NCBI GenBank assembly: GCA_022829145.1
Contig: CM040758.1
Span: forward strand, 11,087,628-11,151,627
Direction of reading: 5' to 3'
Length of the DNA stretch: 64,000 bases
Source: Albula goreensis
Lineage: Eukaryota > Chordata > Actinopteri > Albuliformes > Albulidae
Shown here: one piece after another, positions 1-32,885 of the stretch
Position numbering within the stretch: the first letter of the stretch is position 1
How the letters are laid out: each line of letters starts with the position of its first letter
Program-made: the position numbers and the translations under genes
Notes under the pieces: generated by a model
The model's database searches: none
Told to the model about the DNA's origin: nothing
Seen by the model: only the letters and a program-made list of their open reading frames with translations

Positions 1-1140
1 TATTGCCGTTTATGCTGTAACTGCTACCTTTGTTGGTACCTATTTCAATAAAATACATTTTTGGAGAAGCAAGTCACAGTATTAGCTACAATTGTAAGAA
101 ATAACATTTCAAGCAATGGCCTGCTATGACTAAGAGAGTAGTGTTACATGTTTATTTTCACTAAGTCACCAAGGGAGCAGCTATCTGATCTCTTGATTAG
201 TAATGGTTGTTGAAAAGTTCTACAATGTGTATTCCATTAAACTTTTATTTTGAAATAATGCAGGGTTTGCTCTTTGCCATCTGCTTTGTGACTGAACGCC
301 TCATTTTCCACAAATGGCTTTTCATAACCAGATGCCTGCACCACTTTAGACCCCCCCTAATTTCACCTGTTAGTCTCTAGTTTTATGTAATAAATGGTCC
401 TCTCTCTTAAGCAATCATTTGTCATACAGCACATTATGGAGGCATTAGTTGATGTGACTGATACAAGGTTTTGGGGTGTGATTATGGGGTATTTATTGAT
501 CATGGCACGCAAAGCCATTTCTGAAATAATGTGGCCTGTAGAGGGGAAACTGTCCTTCAGTAGATTGTAGAAGTAACTGCTCATTACGATTCAGCAGTGA
601 GTACAGCCAGACCATAAACCAGCATACACAGTGAGCCCCAGGACTGAGTCAGGACCCACTCCCCACTTTTGAAGGATCTCAGGCTAGAATCTGTTGAAAA
701 TCTTACTGTGAGCGATGTGAAATTCACCATACAGGCAGTGTATGGGTTACGAACGTCTGTCTTACGGACACCTCATACTTATGAACGGGCTGCCATAAAG
801 CCTATTATATAAAAAAGTTGAGCTAAACGTAATAACGAACCACGCACTATTGGATACCGACTGTATTATAATACTGTATTATAGTGTGTGCAAGGTTTTA
901 ATGTATTTGGAAGTGTTTTATATGCATAGAAAGGTAAAATATATACTATGTAATAAGACAAACATTTGAATAACTGACACTAAATATGAACCGTATGTAC
1001 CTGTTCTGACTTACATACAAATTGTACAAATACATTTCATTTAGATGTAATGAATGAAATGCACTGCATATTTTAAGTCTATGAAATGTAATGCATTGAA
1101 CTCAGGACTGATGTTTGTATCCTATTTTATTATTTTACAG
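1..1140. other. Upstream of first glrb coding exon
   Basis: AT-rich sequence, with no convincing exon or promoter seen. Because exon 1 has a clear acceptor at 1139-1140, most or all of this is probably the intron between the non-coding leader exon and the first coding exon. Confidence 0.5.
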
Positions 1141-1147
1141 TTCAAAT

Positions 1148-20820
<19,673 letters not shown>

Positions 20821-21565
20821 TTACCTCTCCTCAACAGCCCCTCTCCAAGAGGCATTGGTTTTCTCGCTATTGCTGTTTATTATTAGAATTTTTATGTTGT
20901 ATTTTTTGCTCTTTGCACTAGAAAGCAAAAAAATGCATTTGAGGCACTGTGCAATCCACGAGGACGATACAGGCAACAATCAGCAAACTAACTGGCTGCC
21001 AATCGCACTTTAACTGACAGCATGACGTGTGGCAGAATGATATACTGTAATGTATGTATGTATGTGCTCCCATCTGAATTCAGTATGAAAAGCTGTGCAG
21101 CTTATGGCCTTGCTTCAAGAACACTAAGTACCAGACTGCTTGCTGAAGAAGTACAATACTTGTGTGGAAGAAAAGAGACATTTTGCTACCATCTTGCTAG
21201 CATTAAATCAAAATATAATACCTTGCATGTTTAAATATATAAAGCGATATAAATACAGCATATAAATACATTATGTACATGTATAAAATATAAATACAGT
21301 TGAGCATATCAAATGGAGAATGAATTTTAATTGGTGAGTCCTTTTTAGAAAAAAATGTGTTTATTTTTCTGTGTGTTGTCTGTTGTTTATTTTTCTGTTT
21401 ATTTTTACTGTCTTTATTTTGGTTGATGTTGTGGCTTCGTCTGAAATGGGCATTTTGAGAAACAGTGAAATGGTGCGATACATTTCATTTAAAATTCAAA
21501 GGGAATGAGCTGCTCGTCAGTATGAAATATATAAGCCAATAAAGGACCAATGTGACACCATGAAT
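20821..21565 (+). other. glrb: glrb 3' untranslated region
   Basis: AT-rich sequence after the stop codon, with ATA-repeat-like stretches around 21230-21310. It runs to the AATAAA at 21538 followed by a GT/T-rich stretch. The exact cleavage site is inferred. Confidence 0.7.
21538..21543 (+). terminator. glrb polyadenylation signal
   Basis: AATAAA about 720 nt after the stop codon, followed within 30 nt by the T/GT-rich stretch tgttgtatattctttctttg. That is the expected arrangement for cleavage near 21560. I saw no other AATAAA between the stop codon and this point. Confidence 0.7.
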
Positions 21566-23536
21566 GTTGTATATTCTTTCTTTGCTTTTAAATGGATGGC
21601 GGCGGTCCTGCTAGCTGATTGAGTGCTGCAGTAGCTATGCATATGTTCACAGTATGTTGCTGCTAGGGAGAATTATAAGTGCTTAAGGGAATATCACTAA
21701 ATACCAGTTCAAATTGTGCTGTGCCATCTATAACAACACCTTTTATTCATTTCTTCCCTTATTCCCACCCTTCCCTTACTATATTCACAATATATCCCAG
21801 TCAATTGGCCCATATTGATTTATTTTCATCTCTCTGCTAAATATAATTGCATATACAGACACGTGTTTTCAACCCAGAGAAACATTTACTTTTCTTATTA
21901 ACCACGTAAGCAGTTGGATTTTCCTGGAGGTATTTATGTTACCTTGCAGTGGTACTTTACTCATTATTAGGTTATATACAAACTCCCCTGTTTCTATGCC
22001 TATGGATATGAGCACATAAACATGTATGGCTCAACATGGATGTCAATAGGTATTCTTAAAATTCTGCAGCCATGTGACCATTAAATATGGCTTGATGTGA
22101 ACGCCAACTCTGACTAAAAATGGTGGTTTTATTTTTTATAAGCTCCATATTTGGGGCAGAAAATTGTCCCCTCATCTGACAGTCATAAACATAATGTTAT
22201 TTCCCTGTTCATCATACTTCTGTATTTATTTCCTCTTCTGTGAGGTTGCATGAGAGAAGTACAGACCCACAGTCCTTCACACATGTAAGTTTAACACGCA
22301 CTGTCCATTGGCGGAGTATATAAACGAGGAACTGGCATCACAGCACAGAAAAGCAGGTCTCAGGTAAGATCAGATCTGAGATAGTGGCTCTGCAGCAGTG
22401 CCTTGTGCTCGGTGCTGCACAAAGACGATGTTCCAGGCATCACACAGGCAGAATCTGAATTGAAAAATGATGTATGAATGTGCTCTCGGAAAGAACAAAG
22501 TGACAACTCACACCGTATCTGACTGCAGTGAAGATTTTACATTAACATGACACATACACACACACATGCACACACGCACGTACCTACCTACTGCTGTCTG
22601 TCAGTATGCACAGATTCTTCTTCTGTTGTGTCCTTTCACAAACACGCATATATCTAAAGCACTGCAAATTCCAGTGTATTGTGAGTGACATTAAAATCCT
22701 TGCAATGCCTTGTGTGGGATATTTTATTGCCATTTTTCCAAAGGGATCTCTGGACATGAAATGTTTTGACTGGCTGCCAGCGTCCATCATTTGATCTTGC
22801 CACCCACACAAGCTGCAAGTTGATCTAATTGTGCCAGAATAAGCCCCTTTCCCCTGGACTCTGCTTCACTCATTTCCACATAAAGTATACCCTCCCCCAT
22901 GCGGAGTTTAAATCCTCACATACCCCTGACTTTGGCCTGCATTTCAATGTCCCTTACTTTTAAACTGGGGGGAAAGGGACTTCCATAAGGAGATTTGTGA
23001 TAACATTCAAGCATTTTCCATGTATGAAAACGGTGGGGCTGTAAACACCACAGAACCTGTCTAAGTATGTGCCAGCTGCCATGGCAACAGACATCGAGAT
23101 TAGACCTCCAAGTTTCTGGCTGCTTTCTGTGGAGTGAATAACTTCAGCCAGAATATTAAAACAGTTGGATGACTGAAGTCAACTCAGCTGAAATTGTAAG
23201 GAATTGTGTGATGTGGCCATATGGTAATTATGTTGAATTAAACATCAGATATAAAACAATCCGATTTAAAAATAATCACTCCTGTTAAATTTCTGGTTGT
23301 TAAAGTACTGGTGGTAAAGTATTAGTGGCATGAAATACTTGTATCATGTGTATATTGATTTGAGGACTGTGGTCTCATGACTAAGTTTGATGGACTGACG
23401 ATATGTAACGATGTTATGAAGTGGGCATGCTCGCCATCATGCTCAAACGCTACACTGCCCTCTAATGGAGACCTGACGAAGTGACTCAAAACCAGATTCA
23501 AAGGGCTTTCATTCTGAAATATAAAAAACAATCTAC

Positions 23537-23570
23537 CTTCCTTCCTTCCTTCTTTCTTTTCTTTCCTTCC
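23537..23570 (+). repeat. (TTCC)n microsatellite
   Basis: ccttccttccttctttcttt-type run in the intergenic region. Confidence 0.8.
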
Positions 23571-25319
23571 ACCTGTCCTGCCAGAGGCATCCAGCTGGTC
23601 AATGAAATTTGCAGTGATTCTGATAACACTGTATTTTATGCAGTACAGACTACACAGATCAATGCCCTGTGGTCTTCCTGAGTCATGCGTTGAGGAAAAT
23701 CTCTCTCAAACGGATACTTGATCTGCCCATGGGAATCATTCCATAAGAAAATGCATTCTGTTCAGTATGCGGTCGAAGAGATTCTGTATTATATTACATG
23801 GACTTTGTATGTAAATAAATGACACAACGAAAGCACTGTATGAGGTACTGTATTTATCTAAATTGATCTGATGATGATCTGTCTTCGTCATCTTGATCAT
23901 TTTAATGATTTCATAACTGCCTCCTGGCAAGCATTCACATTGTTGAAAAAGTAATCAGAGAGTGACTTTAATTGCTTTAAACCAATTATACAACAATTAT
24001 GCCAAGATTTGTTTTTCATTCTGAAAAATACTGACAGAGCTCACGAGGGCTGGGTAGAGGAATATGTCCCAGATATTAACTGTACATTTAAAGAGAGATT
24101 TCTCTGAGATTTTTTGATGTCCCCTGAGTTTGGCACCAAGCCTCAGCACACAGCTGCACAGCCATGGCAGGGAAACTTACAGACTTTTTGCTTTTTCAGC
24201 TTCTGCTGCTTCCACTCTGACATGGATACGGGAAGGGGAGCGGCTTCCACAGAAAGACTGCTGTTTTTAGCCAGAAGAGAGGAGCAGTCTTTTATTATAC
24301 CCTTTCAAATGGCTTGTTTATCTATAGAGAAAACATGTTTCTATATAAAAGTTATCAATGTGTTGCTCGACTGTATTTTTCTCTGCCTATTCTATTCTGT
24401 GTCCATTATGCATGTTCACTTTCTATTCTGTTCAGTTTCATAGTTTCAAATCTTGTTCTCTGCTTTGTTTCACAACAAGGTGACTGATTTCTGTTTCCCT
24501 CTTGAACAGAAACTGTAAAGCAGAAGGAGTAACAGTTGATAGCTCCTCATGGTCATGTTTTCTTGCAGTACCAGTGACAAACTGTAGGGGTCTACAGAAA
24601 CATTAACAATCACCATCTGTGTTTGAATGCAGTCGGATTGTTCAGGAACATTGACATGAGATTGCTGGAAAGTCTCTACATCATCCAAAGATCCAAAGAA
24701 CTCAACCCCCCAAAGAATTCCCAACAAGGTAATCTGAAATACTACAAGTGTTTTTGCTTTGATTTGAATACATAGTCCAATGAACAGTGATCTTGTCTTG
24801 TGTTCTTTTTTTCAAATCACATGATGCAGAACTTCCAGGGACCAACTGTATGAAATAATGGCCTTTGGAGCACAAGGTTCAATATTGCACCTTCAGCAGG
24901 TCTTTACTTAAAATGGCATCATATTGGTTAACTGCTAATCCATCCAACAGCTATGTGACAAAGGGATACATATAGTAATAGCAACTTACAGCATTCGTTT
25001 CAAGTAACAGAGTGGCACTTACCATTGTGAGATAAATTATATTCTCCATTCTGTGTGATTTGAAGGGCCCATTCTCTTAAGGGAATGGAGTCTTGGCTGC
25101 TGGCCCAGAAGGAACAAACTGTAAGGAATAAACACACACACAATGCATGAAGATGGACCAGAATGGAGAGCCTGGTAACCTGGATCTACGGGAAGGAGGT
25201 GGGAAAGACAGAGACACCGCTGGCCATGTTATGAACAGGGAAGACTGAACAAATTAGCGTAAGTAGGCATGACTTGACATTTTCATTGCTGTGAGTCGGT
25301 TGTGCTCAGATCACATCGC

Positions 25320-25320
25320 C

Positions 25321-25371
<51 letters not shown>
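25320..25371 (+). repeat. (GA)n microsatellite
   Basis: About 50 bp of ag repeats. A CT-rich tract at 25499-25552 is its rough reverse complement 130 bp away. Confidence 0.92.
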
Positions 25372-25373
<2 letters not shown>

Positions 25374-25498
25374 GTTACCGTGAAAGATGAACGAGGAGTA
25401 GCAGCCAAATGCGTTGTAGCACAATGTAGAATGTGATGAATCTATTAAAGAGGTGCAAGGCTTCATAAATGATGTATTGCATTGGAATGGGAAGACAT

Positions 25499-25552
25499 TC
25501 TCTCTCCCACTTTTTTCTCTCTCTCTTTTTTCTCTCTCTCTTTTTCTCACTT
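25499..25552 (+). repeat. (CT)n/T-rich tract
   Basis: ctctctctcttttttctctc-type repeats facing the GA tract upstream. Confidence 0.85.
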
Positions 25553-27485
25553 TCTACCTCTGTAAAGTCTACTACCTTGACAGACTTGAATGTTTTTAAT
25601 ACATTGAGCCTTTTACCCCAATATCTCTGGTAGAATTGAGTCAGAAGCCACCCTCTAGAGAACCTGCTATGTAAAAAGTAAAGTGTCAATCCAAATATTT
25701 GAAAGAGGCTATGGAAGTACTGTGCTGTCCATGTGCATACAGGTCTGTCAAGTAGCAATTTCTGCATTCATAGAAGTAGCTAAACCAATCAGCCACATCC
25801 TACACCGGAATAGACTCACAGGCTGTGGGCTCATTCTCTTTTGTCTCTCTCTTAATGCTGGAGGTAGGTCTTGGGGTTTCCATAACAACAGGCAGCTTTT
25901 TTTGCAGCGTTGGTGAGGACGCCAGAATATGGCTTGGGTTTTAAAAGTGACATTTCTATTCATCTCAGTTTTTTATTTTTTCGTTTTTATTCATGACATT
26001 CAGGTGACACACAGAGTAAATCGTCATGGCGCCTCTGTTGTTCCCTTAGCCAGGTGTTCAGTCCCATTACCTGCCCTAGCCAGAGGTCCAAACTGGCTGG
26101 GGAACAACTGGCTCAGCCTCACTGGGGAAGAATGTAGCATCTAGCAGGACAGACTGGCTCTACCGCCCTGTGTTGGTCAGCCGGGCACCAGCAATATTTG
26201 TGAACTGATCATATGTTCCTCATTTAAGTGCTCATGTAACTTCCATGGCATATGAAGTATGTGATTGGCATCGCGCTCGCAGTGTGCAAAAGAGCTAAGG
26301 CTAATCATCACATGAATCTGAGCATTTATATGTGCACAACTTCCCCTTCCTGAGTCAGAGGGAGACAGTGAGGAACAGTGAGGATCAGGGGGAAATGACT
26401 GATATGACACTTTAGCAGTGCAGTTTTAGCACAATGATGCCCTCCCATGCAGAACCACATGCTGACCTTATCGACTGGCCATGGAGACGCACAGTAGTTT
26501 CATTTAGCCAGATGGAGAGTTTAGATCCATTTAGCAGGTTTTCTTTTTCTCATTGGCAGTCATTGGCAAAATGACCATGCACACTCTTCGGATGGAACAC
26601 TTGCTGAAGCACTGTATGTAATTAATGGTGGACGCTGTCATGAAGGAACAGTCCTACAAAGACTGGCACCCCGGTTTGATGGACATTTGTTGCACTATTA
26701 CATCATGCACTACTTCAGCAAGGTGGGGTCCCTCAGGGCTTATCCAAACCAATAAAGTAAGGTATGTACATTGCTAGGAATAAGGCTGTCTGATAATAAA
26801 ATGAAAATGCATAATTGTAATAACTGAATCAGCTATATTCCATTACAACACTGAAAGCATTGTTTTACATATGAATAGAGGCACTGTCCAACTATCAGTT
26901 AAGCTCCTGAAAATGTTTCATTTTATTTCACTTTTTTTTACTTTTGTGGGGCAAACTCTGCTAAGGAAATGACTTCATGTCCAGAGTTTAATCTTCGAGT
27001 GCAATCCGAAATCCGGGGGACATAAAAATAATTTCCTTTCACCTCAGACAATATCCCTCTCCATGTCAAAAGTAGCAGAAATATTCCTATGTTGTATTCT
27101 CTTTTGTATTCAGCAGACAGCAGAGATATTGGGTGTGAGTTATTCAGATAGACATTTCCTTCTAAGATATGAGACCCCCCCCCCCCTTATGATTCACTAC
27201 ATATGGGACACATCAGTCCACCAAGGGCATCTAACCCATGCATGCTTTTGTGGATTCTTTCCAATAAGCAGCCAAGTTAGGTAACATAGTGCATAGACTC
27301 CTTATCCAATCAGCGACTGATTAATATCATAAAACACCAAAAAATCTGTGAACACTGTAGCCCTCCAAGATTGGACACTTTTCCCTCCTGAACTATTACT
27401 TTCTTCTTACTTGATATGGCATCCTTTCAAGAACATGTATTTCAAGTATTAGTTGATTACTTATATAAATACAAATTATTTGCTA

Positions 27486-27690
27486 AGTGACAGACAGTGT
27501 AGTATCATGACTAATGAACTGGGGGGTTGCATGTTTGATTTGGGTGGGGCACTGCCATTGCACCTTTCAGTAAGGTACTTATCCTGACTTCCTCCAGCAA
27601 ATACCCAGCTATGTAAATGGATATAAAAGGGCTTAAATTAATTGCTCTCGATGAAAATGTCTGCTAAATGCCTTAAATGTATTGTAATGG
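27486..27690 (+). mobile_element. Degenerate tRNA-derived SINE
   Basis: It has the layout of a common fish SINE. A tRNA-like head carries a weak B box (gcatgtttgattt), followed by gtggggcactgccattgcac, a ctttcagtaaggtactta block, an aaatacccagct..aaatgg block and the 3' gtctgctaaatg tail. Heavily diverged, so old. Confidence 0.7.
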
Positions 27691-28735
27691 CTTTTACCTT
27701 TGTGGCCACTGCTAATACATCAGACTCTACTGCCCAGATCATGCAGGGGTTGCCAGTGTGAGGAGTTTAAGGATTTATGGGGGATTTTACAGAGTAGGCT
27801 GAAGACTGTGAATGAGCACTATATTGGTGCGTTGTACGGAGATGTGTGTAAGTCTCTACATACCTAAATGTAGTTAATGGACTGCATAATTAGAGCACTG
27901 ACACTGAAGAACCCAAACCCAGGATGGCGCATGCTACTCTCTGCTCCGCTCTGCGCTGTGTGCCAGTAGGCTGGCACAGTGTTTCTGTGGAGCTGTCATC
28001 CTGCAACAGGCACATGTCCCAGCCAGGTGGTGCTCCGATTGTTCCGGATGTCCGGAAAACCTTCCCATTCTTGCCATAGGGATCTGGGAGGTCTCCAACC
28101 CTGCATGATCTTATTCTTTGATCCTTGTTCCTGTTAATGGAATGGTCTTTTTGTGACACAGTGATATAAGAATCAATCAACAGGAATATGATTTACACTC
28201 ACAAACAGGAAAAACGTGCCATTTGTTGGGTTCATTTTTCCTTGTTTTATGGAAATATGTTATTATGGGGGTGTTTAAAGCTAAACAGAGCTTGCTTGCC
28301 TGGGAAGTGCAATTGTTCTCTTGTCAGATAAAAGGCTGGGTTCTGTTTTCACTATTTCATTTTTCTCTCTCTTTTTGACAAGGTACACATTAACAGCCTT
28401 TGCATATGATGTTGATCAAAGCAAGAGTAAAAATATTTGTAATATCTTTAGTGTAAATAATCCTCATAACTATCTCATTATTTTTTCATAATATTTGCCA
28501 CTTGACTTGACAGGCCCACTCCAGTCAAACTGACTTCCTGCTTTTACCTGAAGAAATACTCTTAAAAAATGACAGTGAGATGGTGACGGCTGGAAGAGAA
28601 CCGGAGAAGTGAAGGCCCCTCGTTTGCTCGGTAGGTGTACCAGTAGAATAGCTGACGGTCTGGACCGCCAGGCTCTGCCTGAGGGAGGGAGGATGCTTAA
28701 AGGAGGAGAGGAGGGAGCGCGAACATGCCAACCCA

Positions 28736-28869
28736 ATGATTTTGCATGGAATATCTAAAATACGATGTGGTCATGGCAACCACCTCACCTGGCAGGACCT
28801 GGCTCCTGTGCCTCCTGTGAGGCGGTTGCCATGACCACATTGTATTTAAGATATTCCATGCAAAATCAT
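28736..28869. repeat. Long near-perfect foldback (53-bp arms)
   Basis: Arms 28736-28788 and 28817-28869 are reverse complements with 3 mismatches, around a 28-nt spacer. No terminal features of a known transposon recognised. The arms carry atgattttgcatggaatatc and tgtggtcatggcaacc. Confidence 0.9.
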
Positions 28870-29821
28870 ACATCAGCATATGGGAAAAAATATTTTAGGA
28901 GGAAGTCAGAAAGTCCTGTCACTCAGACTTTCACTTACATTTCAATTTGTGGAGCTGAATCATTGTGCAACTACAGAATATAATGTACAGCCAAAAATGT
29001 CATAATGATTTAAATAGGCTTTTAACTCGTGAACAAAGTGTGAGAGTCTGAGGAACAGCATGTGATAAATGCATAGAGTAAATACCTGCAATTTGTTAAA
29101 AAAAAATGTTGACTCTCAAAAATGATACATCTCTTTTGATTAGTTGTGTCTATTGTGTCTATCTAGTGTCACTCAATGACTCAACAGTTTTAACCTCTTC
29201 AAAAGTTGAGGCAAGGGTGTGTACCACAAACTGTTCTGATGTTGTATTAAATTTGGAATATTAATCAGATAGCTGTAGGCTAATCTCCCTCCCACAGACT
29301 CACTGTGGGAGAGGTGGAGGATGTGACTAACCCTGCAAAACACATACTGTAGATGGACATTCACAGTTTCCAAATATAAAAGACTTTCTGGGGTGAAGGA
29401 CAAAGTGTTTTTGTTCTCAGTAAATCAAAGTTTAAATAAATTGTTGAACATCCAGATGCAATTAACCTTCCATCTCCCTTTGGAGGAGATAAGATAATGA
29501 ATAAACAGAATGTTTACTCCTTATAGACACAGAGAAACAGGAGCGAGGAAAGCCACCGATGCAGGGCTGAAACGAGTTTCTGATGCCCTCTGTTTTTGGT
29601 TGATCTTATTTTTAGTGCCTGTTCATCATTTGGTGTTAAAATAAAAATGCTCTATGAGAACTGCTCAATCTGTCAGTCCGGAAACCGGTGAGTGAGTTAC
29701 GGACGACTATTTGCTGTTCCTTCAGTTGCTCTGTTACATTAAAAAAATAGATAACTTCCGATGAAGAGTGGGAATTCAACAATTAGAGCAGAACACCATG
29801 AATATTCAAAAGCAGAGAAGC

Positions 29822-29824
<3 letters not shown>

Positions 29825-29855
<31 letters not shown>
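29825..29855 (+). repeat. (AG)n microsatellite
   Basis: About 15 ag units in the intergenic region. Confidence 0.92.
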
Positions 29856-29858
<3 letters not shown>

Positions 29859-31047
29859 AGAGAGAGGGGGATTTTAACTTTATGAGATGAGCCGGCACTC
29901 TTATGGAAATAATGGAAAGATACCATGGATAATTGTTTTCTTTGGATAATTGTTTTGTTTTGCGTGTGACATAAAGAAGGATCCAACTGTAACTGATTTT
30001 ACTGAATAGACTTTAAAACCTTGTACAACCATTAATGAAGTATAAGTATTTCATAATGAATATACCTCTTTTTAGAATCAGCCACAAATAACACACCAGC
30101 CCAGATTATGTTTTTGTTTATAGCTGCACATAATACACTGATGGGTTTTTGTAGACAAAATATTAATTACTGGTTTGGAAAGACACATGAAGGTAATTGC
30201 TTTCATTTCTGAATCTGTGTTTGGAAGATGGATCATCATTGTTTATATCATTTATTTCTGTTTTATATATCTATGTATGTATAATTTCACCACTCAATGT
30301 GAATGGTCTTAGTTCAGAGATACAATTAGTACAGATAGAAGCCATGATCAATGTGATACTGACATAGGGGCTGAAGAAGCATTTACTTATGGTGAGCAGG
30401 AAGTGAACTGCACAGCCACCTTGTACGACTCCTGACAAGGGAGGTGATTGGCTCATTAAGCTAATGATCCGTGTCTACAGCCAAAAGAACCAATTATACC
30501 TGGGGGTAACATCACCTACTGTACTTGACTCAATATACTCCACTGCATGAGTAAACAGAACTCACATTTTAAATACCAATAATTAATCTTATTTGATTAG
30601 CACGCTATCTTCTAAGATGAATTAGAAGTTTAGCATTTGATGTTTTATCTGTTGTTTTACTTCCTCATCTGGTACTTGTATCACAACCACAAGGTCTTTG
30701 TTCATGAGGGAATACAGATGAAATAATCTTGAACTCATTTTTAACACTTTTTTTCAGTGATGATTCTTATTCTGTCATGAAAGTTATCAGAAGTGAAGTT
30801 GTGCAGACACAAGCATGCATTTGTAAGTGTTGATGTTCATCCAGCAGGCTTAATATAGGCATCTCCTTGAGGATTATCCTTGGGGACATAGTGAAAGCTA
30901 ATGCTTAGGTCATTCTTGTTTTGGCCACACAAGCTCCCAAAGATTGGGCCAAAATGGCAGCAGCAGTAAATTCAAATGCTGACTTTATCTTTTGGCAACA
31001 TAGGCTGACACAATGTTATTGGAGCATTTTCCAAATCATACACATTT

Positions 31048-31048
<1 letters not shown>

Positions 31049-31107
<59 letters not shown>

Positions 31108-31120
31108 CGTGCGTGCGTGT

Positions 31121-31159
<39 letters not shown>

Positions 31160-31161
31160 TA

Positions 31162-31193
<32 letters not shown>

Positions 31194-31226
31194 AGTGTAT
31201 GTGTGTGAGTGTGTGTGTGTGTGTGT
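31049..31226 (+). repeat. Long (GT)n microsatellite
   Basis: About 178 bp of gt repeats with a few gc, gagt and tat interruptions, 1.3-1.8 kb upstream of the gria2 start. The apparent cysteine/valine ORFs inside are artefacts of the repeat. Confidence 0.95.
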
Positions 31227-32570
31227 TTTTACTGTGATCTCATTTATCAGCATCTGAACTGTCCCAAAATTACATTTCCATGTCATTAAGATGATCAGTT
31301 CAATCTTATAGCAAAGAGGATTAGCCTTTTGCATAACTTGAGCAGTGTCTGTTTATCTCTTTCACAGAACTTCAGGCCTATATTTTAGGATGTATTGCAT
31401 AAAACTCATACTTTATGTAAATTCCTATATATTTAGATACTGTATTACAACAACAATATTGAATTCCTTTAAAATTGTTCCAAATTAAAATTGAACCTTT
31501 TTACCAGGTAGTATCAGCCCTGCCAAGTAATCTATTGTGGTGCTGTAGTTTCCTGCTAATACAAGGTGATGTTGAGATTGGTTGTTGGTTGAATGCAAGA
31601 GCCAGGAAAGTGAGTCTGTGTTTCAAAGTTATTTTGTTGGGCCAGAGGGGGTCAGTGGGGGTTAGATTCGTTCATCACCTGTTTATCATCACTTTGCTCA
31701 TTGATTAAGTGCACCCTTGTCTTTTCACCTTCACTTCACCTGATGTCATAGTGAGGTATCTATAGTCTCATTGCCTCCCTAACTAAGGGATACAAATTGG
31801 TATTCATTTAGGTTATGTGCCACTCCTTGATCTGAATCGCTTTGATGTCTTCATAAGGGTTAAAAATACATACAATTCAAAATGTAATTCCCAGATGTTA
31901 TGTGGACCTGTCCGTGGTGCTGAAATTGCATTCAGTTCGTGGAACCAAAAGCTGGCAATTAGTTGCGACCTGGACATTCAAAACGTTCCTTTAGAGTGTT
32001 TGTCTCTAAATTCCACTTGTTTCACTGGACATATTTTCATGTTTAATCGCACTTGCAACTAAGTACAACTGACAAAACAGGCTTTGAAAGAAAGCGTACG
32101 TTGGGGCACGCACATTTATTGTAGAATGCATTTCTGATCTCTTCAGGGTTCTTAGATCTTAATGCAGTTCTATCTACGTATTGATTAATAGGTATAGTTC
32201 CAGAGGTCGAGCTATCTCGTGTCCTTAATGAGATGATACCTACCTCTGACATTCTTTTAATTGACCGGGACAAATTACAGATTACATATCACCAGATGAA
32301 TAATTTTGGCTCAAGCGGTACTAAACAACTACTCCGATATGTACACTACACATGTAGGCAAATACTGAAAGCAAAATGCATTTGTAATGTGTGGTTACAG
32401 CGTTTGGGTTGCGATGATTGCAAGAACAATCCCATCATTTTGTTCTGTTAACTCTTTGTTCTGTTAACAAAACGCAGGGAAAAAAACAACAAACCGGCAA
32501 CTGAAGCAACACTGAACTAAATAAAGAGAGCTCGGGTCTGTTCGTGGCTTTACGTCCTCATTAACATTCC

Positions 32571-32591
32571 GCCCTTGTTCGTGATGCTGAA
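32571..32591 (-). promoter_or_regulatory. Candidate RE1/NRSE (REST-binding) element
   Basis: On the minus strand this 21-mer matches the RE1 consensus at 16 of 21 positions by my count. The left half-site is nearly complete (TTCAGCA then TCACG against TTCAGCACCACG) and the right half is weaker. It lies about 295 nt upstream of the gria2 ATG. REST control of neuronal GRIA2 is established in mammals; function here is inferred. Confidence 0.45.
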
Positions 32592-32637
32592 AAGAGCTCC
32601 AGTGACTGACGGAAAGAAGTGCGGCGCCCTTGCGTGA
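32584..32637 (+). promoter_or_regulatory. Upstream ORF 1 in gria2 leader (17 codons)
   Basis: ATG to TGA, present in the mRNA only if transcription starts upstream of it. Short, no similarity recognised. Confidence 0.3.
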
Positions 32638-32760
32638 GAGCGGAGGTACCGATTCAGTGGGACGGCACCGCAACGGAGGAGGAAGACAAATCAGCATCAC
32701 CATTCATTTACTATTGGGACTGGAGTCACGATCTTTTCCCCCAATACACATCAGCCGCAA

Positions 32761-32784
32761 ATGAGAGCTGGTTTATTTCACTAG
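32761..32784 (+). promoter_or_regulatory. Upstream ORF 2 in gria2 leader (7 codons)
   Basis: ATG AGA GCT to TAG. A very short uORF, relevant only to translation control. Confidence 0.35.
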
Positions 32785-32796
32785 TGCGCCTTCAAC

Positions 32797-32811
32797 ATGA
32801 ATACGAAATAA
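32797..32811 (+). promoter_or_regulatory. Upstream ORF 3 in gria2 leader (4 codons)
   Basis: ATG AAT ACG AAA TAA. A minimal uORF 75 nt upstream of the main ATG. Confidence 0.3.
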
Positions 32812-32862
32812 TAAAAAAGAAAGAACCACGACCGCTGTTGATATACAGGGATTATTTTTTGG

Positions 32863-32885
32863 ATGTGGACAGAATCTGTTTGGAA

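Larger units (their letters stand above)
21566..32520. other. glrb-gria2 intergenic region
   Basis: About 11 kb with no exon I can support on either strand. It holds (GA)n/(CT)n tracts, a SINE at 27.5 kb, a foldback at 28.7 kb and a long (GT)n tract. It presumably also holds the distal gria2 promoter at its right end. Confidence 0.7.
32520..32885 (+). promoter_or_regulatory. gria2: gria2 5' leader / proximal promoter region
   Basis: The 360 nt before the gria2 ATG are richer in GC than their surroundings at 32570-32680, lack a TATA box at a sensible place, and carry an RE1-like element and several short upstream ORFs. Mammalian GRIA2 is known to have a TATA-less promoter with an RE1-like silencer and a long 5' UTR, so this is probably the equivalent. 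The start site itself cannot be placed from sequence. Confidence 0.55.

Noticed and set aside
1-1140. Non-coding first exon of glrb
   Set aside because: An upstream exon must exist, but no donor or promoter in this stretch was convincing enough to place it.
30972-31334. Cys/Val- or His/Thr-repeat frames
   Set aside because: Translation of the (GT)n microsatellite on either strand.
32619-32885. N-terminal extension of GluA2 in the same frame
   Set aside because: The frame is open but has no ATG before 32886, and the human protein starts at the equivalent of 32886 with a good signal peptide.
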